Position numbers and translations under genes: made by a program
Notes under the pieces: generated by a model
Told to the model about the DNA's origin: nothing
Seen by the model: the letters and a program-made list of their open reading frames with translations, nothing else
Database searches by the model: none
Shown here: in pieces, positions 26,880 through 38,345 of the stretch
Layout: each line of letters opens with the position of its first letter
How positions within the stretch are numbered: the first letter of the stretch is position 1
Assembly (NCBI GenBank): GCA_006226595.1
Contig: SBGP01000088.1
Coordinates: 1 to 64,000 of the forward strand
Source: Deltaproteobacteria bacterium
GTDB taxonomy: Bacteria; Myxococcota_A; UBA796; GCA-2862545
Direction: 5' to 3'
DNA length: 64,000 nucleotides

Positions 26880-28331
26880 TCAGACGAGGAGGAGCACGGC
26901 TGCCGTGCTGGCTAGCATGCCCATCGCCGCGGCTCCGAGGGCGAGCGGAAGCTGTGTCTTCACGTGGTCCATCAGGTCCGCGCCGGTGAACATCGCCGAG
27001 AGGATGGTCGTGTCGGAGATCGGCGAGCACTGGTCGCCGAACACCGCGCCGCCGAGGACCGCGCCGAAGCAGATCTGGAGGAAGGTCGGGTCGGGGTTCA
27101 GGGCGTAGGCGAAGGGCATCGCCACCGGGAACACCACCGCGTAGGTGCCCCAGCTCGTGCCGGTCGAGAACGCGATGCCCATGCACAGCAGCGCGAGCAC
27201 CGCGGGAAGCGCGAGCTGCGGCACGCTGTCCGCGAACTGTGCGACGAGCCAGGTGCTCGTGTGCAGCTGGGTCGAGACCTCTCCGAGGGTGACCGCGAGG
27301 CCGAGCACGATGGCGCCGATGGTCATCGACTTGCAGCCGCTCACGAAGCCGTCGACGACCTCGCCGAGCGGCATGCCGCGGACCAGCGCGACCGTCATGG
27401 CCATCATCACGCTCGCCGCGAAGGCCTCGTCGATCCAGTTGTAGGGCTTTGCGGTGAGGTAGCCGTAGACGTAGGGCACGACCGCGAGGCCCAGCAGGGT
27501 CGCGATCGGCAGCAGGAAGTCCCACAGGCTCGGGTCGTAGGCGCGGTCGCGATCGTCGCTCGGGTCGAGGCTGGTGTCCGTGGTCGGCAGCATGGGCTCC
27601 GCGTGCGGGCTGTCGAGGGCGCCGGTCTCGCGGGCCCGATCACGGGCGGTCGCCATCGCTCCGAAGGCGGGGAGCACGCCGAGCGAGAACAGCAGCGTGC
27701 CGAGGACCGCGAACCAGCCGTAGAAGTTGAACGGCAGGCTGGAGAAGAAGAACAGGCTCGCGTCGTCGGCGGTCGCCAGCATGGGTGCAGTGCCGACGAT
27801 GAGGCCAGCAACGTAGGCCGGCCAGGCGTTGAACGGCAGCACGGTCGCGACGGGAGAGGCCGTGGAGTCGACGACGTAGGACAGCTCCTCGTGGCTCACG
27901 CGATGGGCATCGGCGACCGGCTTCACCGTGGTGCCCGCGAGGACGGTGCTCACGGTGCCGCCCTGGTGGAACACGCAGCCGATGACCCACGCGAAGGCGA
28001 GGGCGCTGCGCGGTCCCTGGACCAGGCGCTTGCCGACGACCTCCGCGAAGTGCAGGGCGCCGCCCGTCTTCTCCCACAGTCCGGTGAGGCCACCGAGACA
28101 CCACAGGTAGATGAGCAGGATGCGCGCGAACTTCTCGGTGCCGAGGGCCGGGAGCATGAAGGTCTTGACGAAGTTCAGGTCCCCGAGCTCGCCCGTATGG
28201 AACCACTTCGCGACGCCGCCCGCGACGATCGCCACGAACAGGGCTGGCAGGACGCGACGGGTGGCGAAGGCCAGACCGATGGCGACGAGCGCGGGGAGCA
28301 GGGAGAGCGCGGTGGGGTCCAGGGTTTCCAT
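26880..28331 (-). CDS. NhaC-family Na+/H+ antiporter-like transporter
   Basis: A 483-residue integral membrane protein with about 11-12 hydrophobic segments. VIGCVFHQGGTVSTVLAG, SPVATVLPFNAWPAYVAG and a C-terminal GDQCSPISDTTILSA block are the conserved polar positions of the NhaC-type antiporters (ion transporter superfamily). It probably exchanges sodium and protons, or an organic anion, at the inner membrane. The start METLDP fits. The histidine kinase gene begins 54 bases away, divergently. Confidence 0.87.
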   Translation of the reverse strand: METLDPTALSLLPALVAIGLAFATRRVLPALFVAIVAGGVAKWFHTGELGDLNFVKTFMLPALGTEKFARILLIYLWCLGGLTGLWEKTGGALHFAEVVGKRLVQGPRSALAFAWVIGCVFHQGGTVSTVLAGTTVKPVADAHRVSHEELSYVVDSTASPVATVLPFNAWPAYVAGLIVGTAPMLATADDASLFFFSSLPFNFYGWFAVLGTLLFSLGVLPAFGAMATARDRARETGALDSPHAEPMLPTTDTSLDPSDDRDRAYDPSLWDFLLPIATLLGLAVVPYVYGYLTAKPYNWIDEAFAASVMMAMTVALVRGMPLGEVVDGFVSGCKSMTIGAIVLGLAVTLGEVSTQLHTSTWLVAQFADSVPQLALPAVLALLCMGIAFSTGTSWGTYAVVFPVAMPFAYALNPDPTFLQICFGAVLGGAVFGDQCSPISDTTILSAMFTGADLMDHVKTQLPLALGAAAMGMLASTAAVLLLV

Positions 28332-28385
28332 GCGCGCAGGTTACTCGCCGCACCCTTCCCGCGCACCTTCGGCTACCCTTGGAGG

Positions 28386-30794
<2,409 letters not shown>

Positions 30795-30870
30795 GCGCCC
30801 TGGCAGGAGTCTGAAGAGACTGTCCCACGGAGCAATCGCCTCACGACGGGGCGAATGCGCCAGACGGACC

Positions 30871-30888
30871 TCGGACCAATCGGTCCGA
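30871..30888. terminator. Perfect hairpin between convergent genes
   Basis: TCGGACC (30871-30877) pairs with GGTCCGA (30882-30888) around a 4-base loop, between the histidine kinase stop and the convergent minus-strand gene. CCTTTG follows on the plus strand, a weak T tract only. The function as terminator is inferred from position. Confidence 0.4.
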
Positions 30889-30904
30889 CCTTTGAGCGTC
30901 CCGC

Positions 30905-31852
30905 CTAGCGGCGCTCCTTGTGGTGGTAGCTGTACAGCGTCCGGCCCGAGTCGGTCTTGCAGCGCTCACCCGGCTCGGCGCCGCAGGCCGGGCAGACCCG
31001 ATGGATCGGGTCGTGTTCGTCGACGTCGTCGGCGGTCTCCTCCGGGAGGTCAGCCTCGTCCTCGTCGGCGGCATCGTCGTCATAGGCGGCACGGTCGGCG
31101 GCACGGGCCTCGTCGACCATGACCTGCAGCTCTTCGAGGTGAACCTGCGCGTCCGCGAGCCACTCGCCCTCGTCGGGCACGGCACCGCGCGCCATGCCGT
31201 TGACCCAGCCCGGGCGGTGCTCCTTGGACCAGTGCGACAGGCGCGACACGAGGCCGACGATCTCGGGCTCGCGGAGTGGGCGGCCGAACTCCTCGTTCGC
31301 CTCCTGCAGGTCCCGGAGCAGCGCGACCGTCGCGCCGATGAGGTGGCGCTGGGCCTTGGCCGGGAGATCGATCCACCGGTTCGGGTGGCTCGCGGCGTAG
31401 CGCAGCTTCTGGTAGCGCTGGTCGAACTGCTGGATGGTGTCGAGCTCGTCGGGCTCACCGAGATCGGCGATGAACGTCGCGAGGGCGTCGGCATCGACCA
31501 TGTCGCGGGGGGCCGCGCGGACCGCGGTCCGGCGGGCGACGTAGCGCGTCTGCGGTGCCGTGGGGACCGAGCTGTACGTGGGCATTGGAGCCGGAGCGGC
31601 CTCCACGGCCGCAAGGGACACGGCCTCTCCCGAAGCTTCGCCGAACGCGATGTTCTCGCCGCTCAGCAGGGCGTCGGCGACCACGCGCCCGATCTCGGAC
31701 ACCAGCCGGTCCCGACGCGCGCTGGCCTCGGTGAGGGCACCGCTGGTCCCAAGGGTCGGACGTTCCGCAAGCCGCTTGTGCTCTGCCTGAATCTGGGCAA
31801 TGGCCTCTTTGAGATCAGCGGCCAAGCGGTAGAGCGCGTCTTGCGTCGTCAT
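30905..31852 (-). CDS. Protein of unknown function with C-terminal zinc-ribbon-like motif
   Basis: A 315-residue protein, mostly helical and charged, with no signal peptide. It has an Ala/Pro-rich linker (about 85-105), a helical mid-domain and a very acidic stretch (about 260-285) before the last 30 residues, which hold CPACGAEPGERC: CxxC followed by a third Cys 7 residues later. This resembles a zinc-binding tail seen in some nucleic-acid-associated proteins. The start ATG has AAGGA about 7 bases upstream. It has no clear functional neighbour. Confidence 0.6.
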   Translation of the reverse strand: MTTQDALYRLAADLKEAIAQIQAEHKRLAERPTLGTSGALTEASARRDRLVSEIGRVVADALLSGENIAFGEASGEAVSLAAVEAAPAPMPTYSSVPTAPQTRYVARRTAVRAAPRDMVDADALATFIADLGEPDELDTIQQFDQRYQKLRYAASHPNRWIDLPAKAQRHLIGATVALLRDLQEANEEFGRPLREPEIVGLVSRLSHWSKEHRPGWVNGMARGAVPDEGEWLADAQVHLEELQVMVDEARAADRAAYDDDAADEDEADLPEETADDVDEHDPIHRVCPACGAEPGERCKTDSGRTLYSYHHKERR

Positions 31853-32042
31853 GACAGATCCTTCGGGTCTTCGGGCAGACCCACCCACTGCCTGTTGAGG
31901 GCCGGTCTGTGCATGTATGGGGGGCGGCGAGACCCGGTCCAGGGGTGGTTGCCGTCGCGGTCGTCTAACTCGCAGCGTACCGTAATGGCGCAGAAAGTGG
32001 GCAGGTCTGGCGCGGTTCCTTGCCACTTCTACATCCGCAGAT

Positions 32043-32099
32043 TTGCGATCTCAAGGCTTGGGGTTGCGATGTGGATTTGATAGCAATGCACATCGCAAC
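32043..32099. promoter_or_regulatory. Inverted repeat plus direct repeat before the reductase-like gene
   Basis: Perfect 11-bp arms GTTGCGATGTG (32063-32073) and CACATCGCAAC (32089-32099) flank a 15-base spacer and end directly at the GGGAGGA ribosome site. A further TTGCGAT occurs at 32043-32049, 21 bases before the same heptamer in the left arm. Could be an operator or an RNA hairpin next to the ribosome site. No riboswitch is recognised. Confidence 0.55.
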
Positions 32100-32111
32100 G
32101 GGGAGGACCTG

Positions 32112-32657
32112 ATGGGTCGAACTCGCATCTACCTGGCGTGTTCGCTGGACGGCTTCATCGCGGGCCCGGGGGACGACCTCGCCTGGCTCGCCCCGGAGGA
32201 GGGGGCCGGTGACCCCGCCGCCGACGGCGCGCTCGACTTCTACCCGTTCCTCGCCGAGTGCGGTGCGATGCTCATGGGACGACGCACCTTCGACGTGGCG
32301 CTCGGCTTCGGACAATGGGCCTACGGCGAGCTTCCCGTGCTCGTGGCCACGCACCGGCCGTTGCCCGAGCTCGCGCCAGGCACCGTGCGTGCCGTGTCTG
32401 GCGACATCCGCGAGCTTCTCGCCGAGGCCCGGGAGGTCGCGGGTGAGCGCGACGTGTACGTCGACGGCGGCGCCATCGCGCGCCAGGCGCTGGATGCGGG
32501 GCTGGTGGACGAGATGGTGCTCACCATCGTGCCGGTGCTGCTCGGTGGCGGGGTGTCGCTGTTTGGCGGACTCACCGACCGCAGCTGGTGGCGGTTCACC
32601 GACCACCGCAGCTACGGGAGCATGGTGCAGCTTCGGCTGGAGCCGAAGCCGCGCTAG
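32112..32657 (+). CDS. DHFR-like / RibD C-terminal-domain reductase
   Basis: A 181-residue protein of the dihydrofolate-reductase-fold family (RibD C-terminal type). It begins RIYLACSLDGFIAGPGDDL and has MLMGRRTFDVALGFGQWAYG and DVYVDGGAIARQAL, the NADPH-binding-type motifs of this group. It is likely a reductase, but the substrate is not evident; such genes are commonly named yyaP/yqjI-like. ATG 32112 has GGGAGGA 5 bases upstream. The stop is directly followed by the stop of the convergent phosphoesterase gene. Confidence 0.85.
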   Translation: MGRTRIYLACSLDGFIAGPGDDLAWLAPEEGAGDPAADGALDFYPFLAECGAMLMGRRTFDVALGFGQWAYGELPVLVATHRPLPELAPGTVRAVSGDIRELLAEAREVAGERDVYVDGGAIARQALDAGLVDEMVLTIVPVLLGGGVSLFGGLTDRSWWRFTDHRSYGSMVQLRLEPKPR

Positions 32658-33770
32658 CTAGCGGGTCTTGGTGTAGGTGAACGGACCCTGCTCGCGCCAG
32701 GTTCCGCCGCCGTTGCAGTCGTCTTCCCAGTAGTGGATGCTGCCGGTCATCGTGTCGCCGTCGATCTCGGCGTACACGAAGCCTTCGCCGCCGCCACACG
32801 GCAGGTCGTCGCCGTTGACCTGGAACTGGGTCGAGTTGAGTTCCGGGTCGCCCCACTCCGTGGTCTTCGCCGCGGCGCCCGTGACGATGAACTGGGTGCC
32901 GCACTGCGGGTCGAGCCACTGGATGTTGTGGTCGTGGCCGGAGAAGTACACGTCGACCTTGCCGCAGATCTCGGCGTCCATGAACTCCTTCACGTACTGG
33001 CCGCGCGGGATCTCGGACAGCGGGACCCAGTCGGCGATGCCCTCGTAGTTGCCGGCGTTTCCGTGGCGCCCGTTGCTCGCGTACGGGTGGTGGCCGAACG
33101 CGATCTTCCACGGGGAGGTCGAGGCGTCGCGCTCGCTCGAGAACCAGGCCTTCTGGTCGTCGTCATTCCATCCGAACATGATCTCGGTCGTGTTCAGACC
33201 GAAGAACTGTGCGGCCTCGCGGGGGATCGCCTGGCCAGAGATCGTGTAGTACTCGGACGGCAGCTTCCACTTGTCGGAGTAGCGGGTGTACTCGATCTCG
33301 TAGAGCGCCTTGTCCGGGTCGAGGGACACGCCGAGGCCGTCACCGCCGAGGTCGTGGTTGCCGAGCACGACCCAGAACTCGAGGTCGACCGGCTGGTAGG
33401 GGATCTCGAACTTGGTGTCGAACTGGGGGTCCTGGTTCGAGTCGACGCCGGTGTCGTAGATGTTGTCGCCCAGGTACAGGGCGAAGTCGCAGCCGCGGTC
33501 GGCGCAGATCTCGGCGAGGCGATCGGCGACGCGGTGCTGGGCGTCGTTGCCCTCGCCACCATCGCCGAGGGCGACGAAGCGCACGACCGGCGGCGGCGGC
33601 TCGGTATCCGTGTCGGTGTCGGCGTCCGTGTCGCTGTCGGTATCCGTATCGGTGTCCGTGTCGGTATCCGTATCGGTGTCCGTGTCGGCTTCGTCGGTGA
33701 GCGGCTCGTCCTCGACGGAGGAGCCGGTCGGATCGCAGGCGAAGAGCAGGAGGAGGGGAAGTGCGCGCAT
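32658..33770 (-). CDS. Metallophosphoesterase lipoprotein with Asp-Thr repeat linker
   Basis: A 370-residue purple-acid-phosphatase-like lipoprotein. The signal MRALPLLLLFAC gives Cys12 as the lipidation site; then a linker of repeated Asp-Thr (about residues 29-56), then the phosphoesterase domain with FVALGDGG, LYLGDNIYD, VVLGNHDLGG, AFGHHPYAS and FSGHDHN. These are the five metal-binding blocks of calcineurin-like phosphoesterases. It probably sits in the envelope. The DNA for the linker (about 33600-33690) is itself a low-complexity repeat. The ATG at 33770 precedes the signal directly. Confidence 0.88.
   Translation of the reverse strand: MRALPLLLLFACDPTGSSVEDEPLTDEADTDTDTDTDTDTDTDTDSDTDADTDTDTEPPPPVVRFVALGDGGEGNDAQHRVADRLAEICADRGCDFALYLGDNIYDTGVDSNQDPQFDTKFEIPYQPVDLEFWVVLGNHDLGGDGLGVSLDPDKALYEIEYTRYSDKWKLPSEYYTISGQAIPREAAQFFGLNTTEIMFGWNDDDQKAWFSSERDASTSPWKIAFGHHPYASNGRHGNAGNYEGIADWVPLSEIPRGQYVKEFMDAEICGKVDVYFSGHDHNIQWLDPQCGTQFIVTGAAAKTTEWGDPELNSTQFQVNGDDLPCGGGEGFVYAEIDGDTMTGSIHYWEDDCNGGGTWREQGPFTYTKTR
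33604..33690. repeat. Low-complexity DNA coding for the Asp-Thr linker
   Basis: Runs of GTATCCGTGTCG-like hexamers on the plus strand, encoding Asp-Thr pairs on the minus strand in the phosphoesterase. The copy number is likely to vary by slippage. Confidence 0.75.
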
Positions 33771-33904
33771 AGAACAGAGCGGGGAAGCGGTGCGGACACC
33801 TGGCTTGCGAAGTGTCCCTTCATAGCCGCTTCCGTCACCTTTGGTCTACGGCACTTCCTCGCGCGGGACCCTCGTGGCAGCGTGCGCGTCCCCTGGAGGA
33901 CGCC

Positions 33905-36316
33905 ATGCTGCTCGCTCTCGCTCTCTCTGCCTTCGCCGGTGGCTACGAGAACCCCCCGGCCGCGATCGCCGACATCCTCGATGCCGAGCGTCCGCCGGCG
34001 GTGTCGATCTCGCCGGACGGCGCGTCCATGGCGATGCTCGACCGCCCGCAGCTGCAGAGCATCGCCGAGCTCGCTGACCCGGTCGTGCGCGTGGGCGGCA
34101 TGCAGCTCAACCCGACGCTGCGCGAGCGTGCGCGCTCCTACCGCTACACGGGCCTCGGACTCAAGCCACTCGGCAAGGGGGAGCCGTCGCCGGTCGCAAT
34201 TCCCGAGGGCGCTCGCATCGCGCATGTGTCCTGGTCGCCGGACAGCGCCAAGATCGCGTTCTCACTCGCCGAGGACGACGGCCTCTCCCTGTACACGGTC
34301 GACGTCGCGACTGGAGCGGCCACGCGTCGCAGTGAGGCGGAGCTCAACGCGACGACTGGCGCGCCGTGCGCGTGGCTTCCCGACTCCAGCGGGCTGATGT
34401 GCAAGGTGGTGCCCGGGGAGCTGGGGGCGATGCCCGAGGCGAGCAAGGTGCCGACGGGGCCGCGCATCGACGAGAACCTCGGGCGCAAGACGCCCGCACG
34501 CACGTACACCAACCTGCTCGACTCGCCTCACGACGAGGAGGTCTTCCAGTGGCTGCTCACCTCGGCGGTCGACCGCATCAGCCTCGACGGGACGCGGGAT
34601 CGCGTGGCTGAGCCGGCGCTGATCGACGAGCTGAGCCTGTCCCCGGACGGTGAGCACCTGCTGCTCGCGACGCTGCACGGGCCGTTCTCGTACCATGTGC
34701 CCGCGAGCCGGTTCCCGCTCCGCTGGGAGCTGATGCACCTGTCCGACAAGGGACGCGAGCTCCTCGCCGATCTGCCGCTTGCCGACGACGTGCCCGTCGC
34801 CTTCGGCTCGGTGCGCAAGGGGGCCCGGACCTACGGCTGGCGCCCGGACCAGGCGGCGACGCTGTACTGGGTCGAGGCACTCGATGGCGGCGACGCGGGG
34901 GCCGAGGCCGAGTGGCGGGACGCCGTGTACCAGCAGCCGGTGGGTGGCGACAGCTCGCTCGTGTGGAAGACCAACCTGCGCTTCGGCGGCATCACCTGGG
35001 GCGATGCGGACACGGCCATGGCCTCGGAGTGGTGGTGGTCGACACGGACCGAGAAGTCCTGGCGCCTCGACCCCTCCGTGGAAGGTGGCGCCCCCAAGCT
35101 GCTCTGGGAGCGCGACTACCAGGACGCCTACCTCGACCCTGGCTCGCCGGTGACCGAGCCCGGTCCCTACGGCCGCGGCGTGCTGCGCTTCGCACAGGGC
35201 GACCAGATCTACCTGACGGGAGACGGCGCCTCGCCGGAGGGCGTCTACCCATTCCTCGACCGTCTCGACCTCGCGACGGGCAAGTCCACCCGTCTTTGGC
35301 GCTCCAGCGGCGAGACCTACGAGTCCGTGGTCGAGGTGCTCGACGACGCGGCCAAGCAGATCGTGACCCGCCGCCAGAGCCCGAGCGAGCCGCCGAACTA
35401 CCTCCTCAAGAAGAACCGACGCCGGGACACGGCGCTCACGAGCTTCGAGGACTGGGCGCCCGCGTTTGCCGACGTGAAGAAGGAGGTCGTGAGCTACACC
35501 CGCACCGACGGCCTCGAGCTGTCCGGCACGCTGTACCTGCCGCCTGGCTACGACCCGGCGGACGGGCCGCTTCCGACCGTCCTGTGGGCCTATCCGCGCG
35601 AGTTCAAGGACAAGAAGGCCGCGAGCCGCATCACCGAGAGCCCGTACACCTTCTCGCGCCCAGGCGGCAGCTCGGTCTTGTTGTTGCTGCTCGAGGGCTA
35701 TGCGGTGCTCGACGGCCCGAAGATCCCGATCATCGGGGAAGGGGATGCCGAGCCGAACGACAGCTACGTCGAGCAGCTGGTCGGCGGTGCGAAGGCGGCG
35801 GTCGACTACCTCGTGGAGCGCGGGGTCACCGACCCCGACAAGGTGGCCATCGGTGGGCACAGCTACGGCGCGTTCACCACGGCCAACCTGCTCGCCCACA
35901 GCGACCTGTTCCGGGCGGGCATCGCACGCAGTGGCGCGTACAACCGCAGCCTCACGCCCTTCGGCTTCCAGGCCGAGCAGCGCACGTACTGGGAGGCGAC
36001 GGACACGTACATCGAGATGTCGCCGTTCACCCACGTCGCCAAGATCGATGAGCCCATCCTGCTCATTCACGGCGCTGAGGACAGCAACAGCGGCACCTAC
36101 CCGGTGCAGTCCGAGCGCATGTTCGAGGCCCTCAAGGGCCACGGTGCGACGGCTCGCTGGGTCGAGCTTCCCCTCGAGGACCACGGCTACCGGGCGCGGG
36201 AGAGCGTCGGTCACACGCTGTGGGAGATGCTCACCTGGCTCGACACCTACGTGAAGAACGCACCGCCGCGCAGCTCTGGTGAGGAGCCCGCCGAGCCGGA
36301 GACGGCCGACGAATAG
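33905..36316 (+). CDS. S9-family prolyl oligopeptidase-like peptidase, exported
   Basis: An 803-residue serine peptidase. A short signal (MLLALALSAFAGG) is followed by a beta-propeller-like region (about 40-500; repeated segments such as VSWSPDSAKIAF) and a C-terminal alpha/beta-hydrolase with catalytic Ser653 (GGHSYGAF), Asp726 (HGAEDSNS) and His760 (EDHGYRA). The ATG at 33905 has CTGGAGGA at 33893-33900; upstream open sequence is not needed. Substrate unknown. It is followed by the CrtC-like gene. Confidence 0.92.
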   Translation: MLLALALSAFAGGYENPPAAIADILDAERPPAVSISPDGASMAMLDRPQLQSIAELADPVVRVGGMQLNPTLRERARSYRYTGLGLKPLGKGEPSPVAIPEGARIAHVSWSPDSAKIAFSLAEDDGLSLYTVDVATGAATRRSEAELNATTGAPCAWLPDSSGLMCKVVPGELGAMPEASKVPTGPRIDENLGRKTPARTYTNLLDSPHDEEVFQWLLTSAVDRISLDGTRDRVAEPALIDELSLSPDGEHLLLATLHGPFSYHVPASRFPLRWELMHLSDKGRELLADLPLADDVPVAFGSVRKGARTYGWRPDQAATLYWVEALDGGDAGAEAEWRDAVYQQPVGGDSSLVWKTNLRFGGITWGDADTAMASEWWWSTRTEKSWRLDPSVEGGAPKLLWERDYQDAYLDPGSPVTEPGPYGRGVLRFAQGDQIYLTGDGASPEGVYPFLDRLDLATGKSTRLWRSSGETYESVVEVLDDAAKQIVTRRQSPSEPPNYLLKKNRRRDTALTSFEDWAPAFADVKKEVVSYTRTDGLELSGTLYLPPGYDPADGPLPTVLWAYPREFKDKKAASRITESPYTFSRPGGSSVLLLLLEGYAVLDGPKIPIIGEGDAEPNDSYVEQLVGGAKAAVDYLVERGVTDPDKVAIGGHSYGAFTTANLLAHSDLFRAGIARSGAYNRSLTPFGFQAEQRTYWEATDTYIEMSPFTHVAKIDEPILLIHGAEDSNSGTYPVQSERMFEALKGHGATARWVELPLEDHGYRARESVGHTLWEMLTWLDTYVKNAPPRSSGEEPAEPETADE

Positions 36317-36355
36317 CGGCACGGCGTTTGCATCTCCTCGGTGCGAGGAGGTGCC

Positions 36356-37426
36356 GTGCTCTTGCTCACCCTGTCCCTGGCTCTCGCGGGGCCCGCCATC
36401 TTGCGCTCCGACCAGCCCGAGGACTACGCCGAGCTCGGGGTGTCCGAGGAGGTCCAGGCCTTCGAAGACGGCATGCGGAGCTCCGGTCGGCGCGGGTCCG
36501 TGGAGTGGTGGTACGTCGATGCGCACCTCGACGACGGGTCGACGGTGGTCGTGAACTTCCTCACCAAGCCGATCATGCGCCGCGGAGAGCCGCTCCATCC
36601 GCGGCTGGAGCTCACCGTGACCGAGGCGGACGGCACCGCTCACGTCGCGTTCGTCGACTTTCCCGCCCGCGACTTCGCGGCGTCCACCGAGGGTTGCGAC
36701 GTCCGTATCGGCGCCTCCTACTTGCGGGGCGACCTTGCGCACTACGTGCTGCACGCCGAGGCCGAGGGCCTGTCCGTGGATCTGACGCTCGAGCGTGTCG
36801 TGCCGAGCTGGCGCCCCGACGCGGGGGTCGCGTACTTCGACGAGAAGAAGCGCAAGCAGCTCGGGTGGGTCGTCGCCGTGCCGCACGGCACGGTGCGGGG
36901 CACCGTGCGGATCGGGGACGAGGTCCGCGAGGTCACCGGCGTCGGATACCACGACCACAACTGGGCGAACCTCGCGATCGAACGTGCGCTTTCGCACTGG
37001 TACTGGGGGCGAGCACACACCGCCGAATACACCTTGCTGTTCGTGGACGCCTACGGGCAGCGTCGGTGGAAGCGTGACCGGCTGTCTTTCCTGCTCCTCG
37101 CACGGGAGGGCGAGATCCTCGTCGGTGGCGGTGCCGACATGGTCACCCACGCCGAGGACTGGCGGGTAGACCCGGGCGGGCGGGAGGTGCCGGGGCGGCT
37201 GATGATCAGCGTGCCCGAGCTGTCCGTGCGGCTCACGGAACCCGTGTTGCTGGAGCGCGAGGATCTGCTCGAGTCGCTCCCGCAGCCGGTCGAGGGCGTG
37301 CTCAAGCTGTTCATGCACCCCTGGTATTTCCGCTTCGAGGCCGAGATGCAGCTCGGCTACGGCCTCGGCCCGGCGCGTGTGGAGGCCGAGGGCGAGGCCA
37401 TCTTCGAGTACATGCTGTTTCGCTGA
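36356..37426 (+). CDS. CrtC/AttH-like lipocalin-fold protein, exported
   Basis: A 356-residue protein with signal LLLTLSLALAGPA and the CrtC/AttH lipocalin signatures WWYVDAHLDDGSTVVVNFLTKP near residue 50 (followed by VTGVGYHDHNWANL in the middle, about 195). Carotenoid 1,2-hydratase (CrtC) has this fold, but no carotenoid genes are nearby, so the substrate is open. GTG 36356 is preferred over GTG 36341 because AGGAGG lies 4 bases ahead. It follows the S9 peptidase by 39 bases. Confidence 0.75.
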   Translation: MLLLTLSLALAGPAILRSDQPEDYAELGVSEEVQAFEDGMRSSGRRGSVEWWYVDAHLDDGSTVVVNFLTKPIMRRGEPLHPRLELTVTEADGTAHVAFVDFPARDFAASTEGCDVRIGASYLRGDLAHYVLHAEAEGLSVDLTLERVVPSWRPDAGVAYFDEKKRKQLGWVVAVPHGTVRGTVRIGDEVREVTGVGYHDHNWANLAIERALSHWYWGRAHTAEYTLLFVDAYGQRRWKRDRLSFLLLAREGEILVGGGADMVTHAEDWRVDPGGREVPGRLMISVPELSVRLTEPVLLEREDLLESLPQPVEGVLKLFMHPWYFRFEAEMQLGYGLGPARVEAEGEAIFEYMLFR

Positions 37427-37475
37427 GCCCGTGAACGCGCGGCGCTCGGGGCGTACCCTGCGCTCTGGAGGTCGC

Positions 37476-38342
37476 ATGCTCACCCTGCTCGCCACCCTCG
37501 CCCTGGCCGCGCCGACCGTGGAGGACGCGGATGCCGCGTACGCCGCCGAAGACTGGGCCGCCGCGGAGAAGGCGTACGGAAAGCTCGCGAAGAAGGCGAA
37601 GACCGACGGTCGCCTGCACTATCGCCATGCATGGAGCGCCCACCAGCTCGGCGACTTCGAGACCGCGGCCGAGGCCTACGCGCTGGCGCTGACCAATGGC
37701 GCGCCCGCGGCGATCACGCACTACAACCGCGCCTGCGCGCTTGCCCAGACCGTGGACCAGGACGCGGCCATCGCCGCACTCCAGGCCGCCGTCGCCGCGG
37801 GCTTTGCGCGTCCCGAGGCCATCCGCGCCGACGAGGAGCTCGCAGCACTGCGCGAGGACGCGCGCTTCGAGGCCGCGGTCGTCCAGGCAGACCGTCAGGC
37901 CCGCCCGTGCATGTACGACCCGCGCTATCGGGCGTTCGACTTCTGGGTCGGCTCCTGGGACGTGTTCAGCCAGGGCGGGCAGAAGGTCGGCACCAACGAG
38001 ATCAGCCTGCTCGATGGCGGGTGCACCGTGCTCGAGCGATGGACGGGGGGCTTCGGGACCACCGGCACCTCGCTCAACCGCTTTCACGCCGGATCCGGCG
38101 TGTGGATGCAGGACTGGATGGGGCAGGGGGCCTGGACCATCCACTACGAAGGCGGCGTCGAGGAGGGCGTGATGCGCTTTACCGGCACCAGTCACACGCT
38201 GGCCGAGGGCGAGACCGAGGTTCGCGCCGCGTACACGCCGCAAGAGGACGGCAGCGTGGTGCAGCACCTCGAGGAGAAGGACGCCGAGACCGGCGAGTGG
38301 TCGACGACCTTCTACGGGATCTACCGGCGCCAGGCCGACTAG
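37476..38342 (+). CDS. Exported TPR protein with lipocalin-like domain
   Basis: A 288-residue protein. A short signal (MLTLLATLALAAP) precedes TPR-like helices (about 18-135: AYAAEDWAAAEKAYGKLAKK; DFETAAEAYALAL). The C-terminal domain begins FDFWVGSWDVFSQG, with GGCTVLERWTGGFG and QDWMGQGAWTIHYEGG, a pattern common in a DUF1579-like lipocalin family. ATG 37476 has TGGAGG 5 bases upstream. It reads in the same direction as the two genes before it. Confidence 0.65.
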   Translation: MLTLLATLALAAPTVEDADAAYAAEDWAAAEKAYGKLAKKAKTDGRLHYRHAWSAHQLGDFETAAEAYALALTNGAPAAITHYNRACALAQTVDQDAAIAALQAAVAAGFARPEAIRADEELAALREDARFEAAVVQADRQARPCMYDPRYRAFDFWVGSWDVFSQGGQKVGTNEISLLDGGCTVLERWTGGFGTTGTSLNRFHAGSGVWMQDWMGQGAWTIHYEGGVEEGVMRFTGTSHTLAEGETEVRAAYTPQEDGSVVQHLEEKDAETGEWSTTFYGIYRRQAD

Positions 38343-38345
38343 TGG

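Noticed and set aside
34262-37495. Another antisense frame of over 1000 codons opposite the S9 peptidase and the CrtC-like gene
   Set aside because: It is covered by plus-strand genes with catalytic motifs; its own translation is Arg/Gly/Val-rich without motifs.
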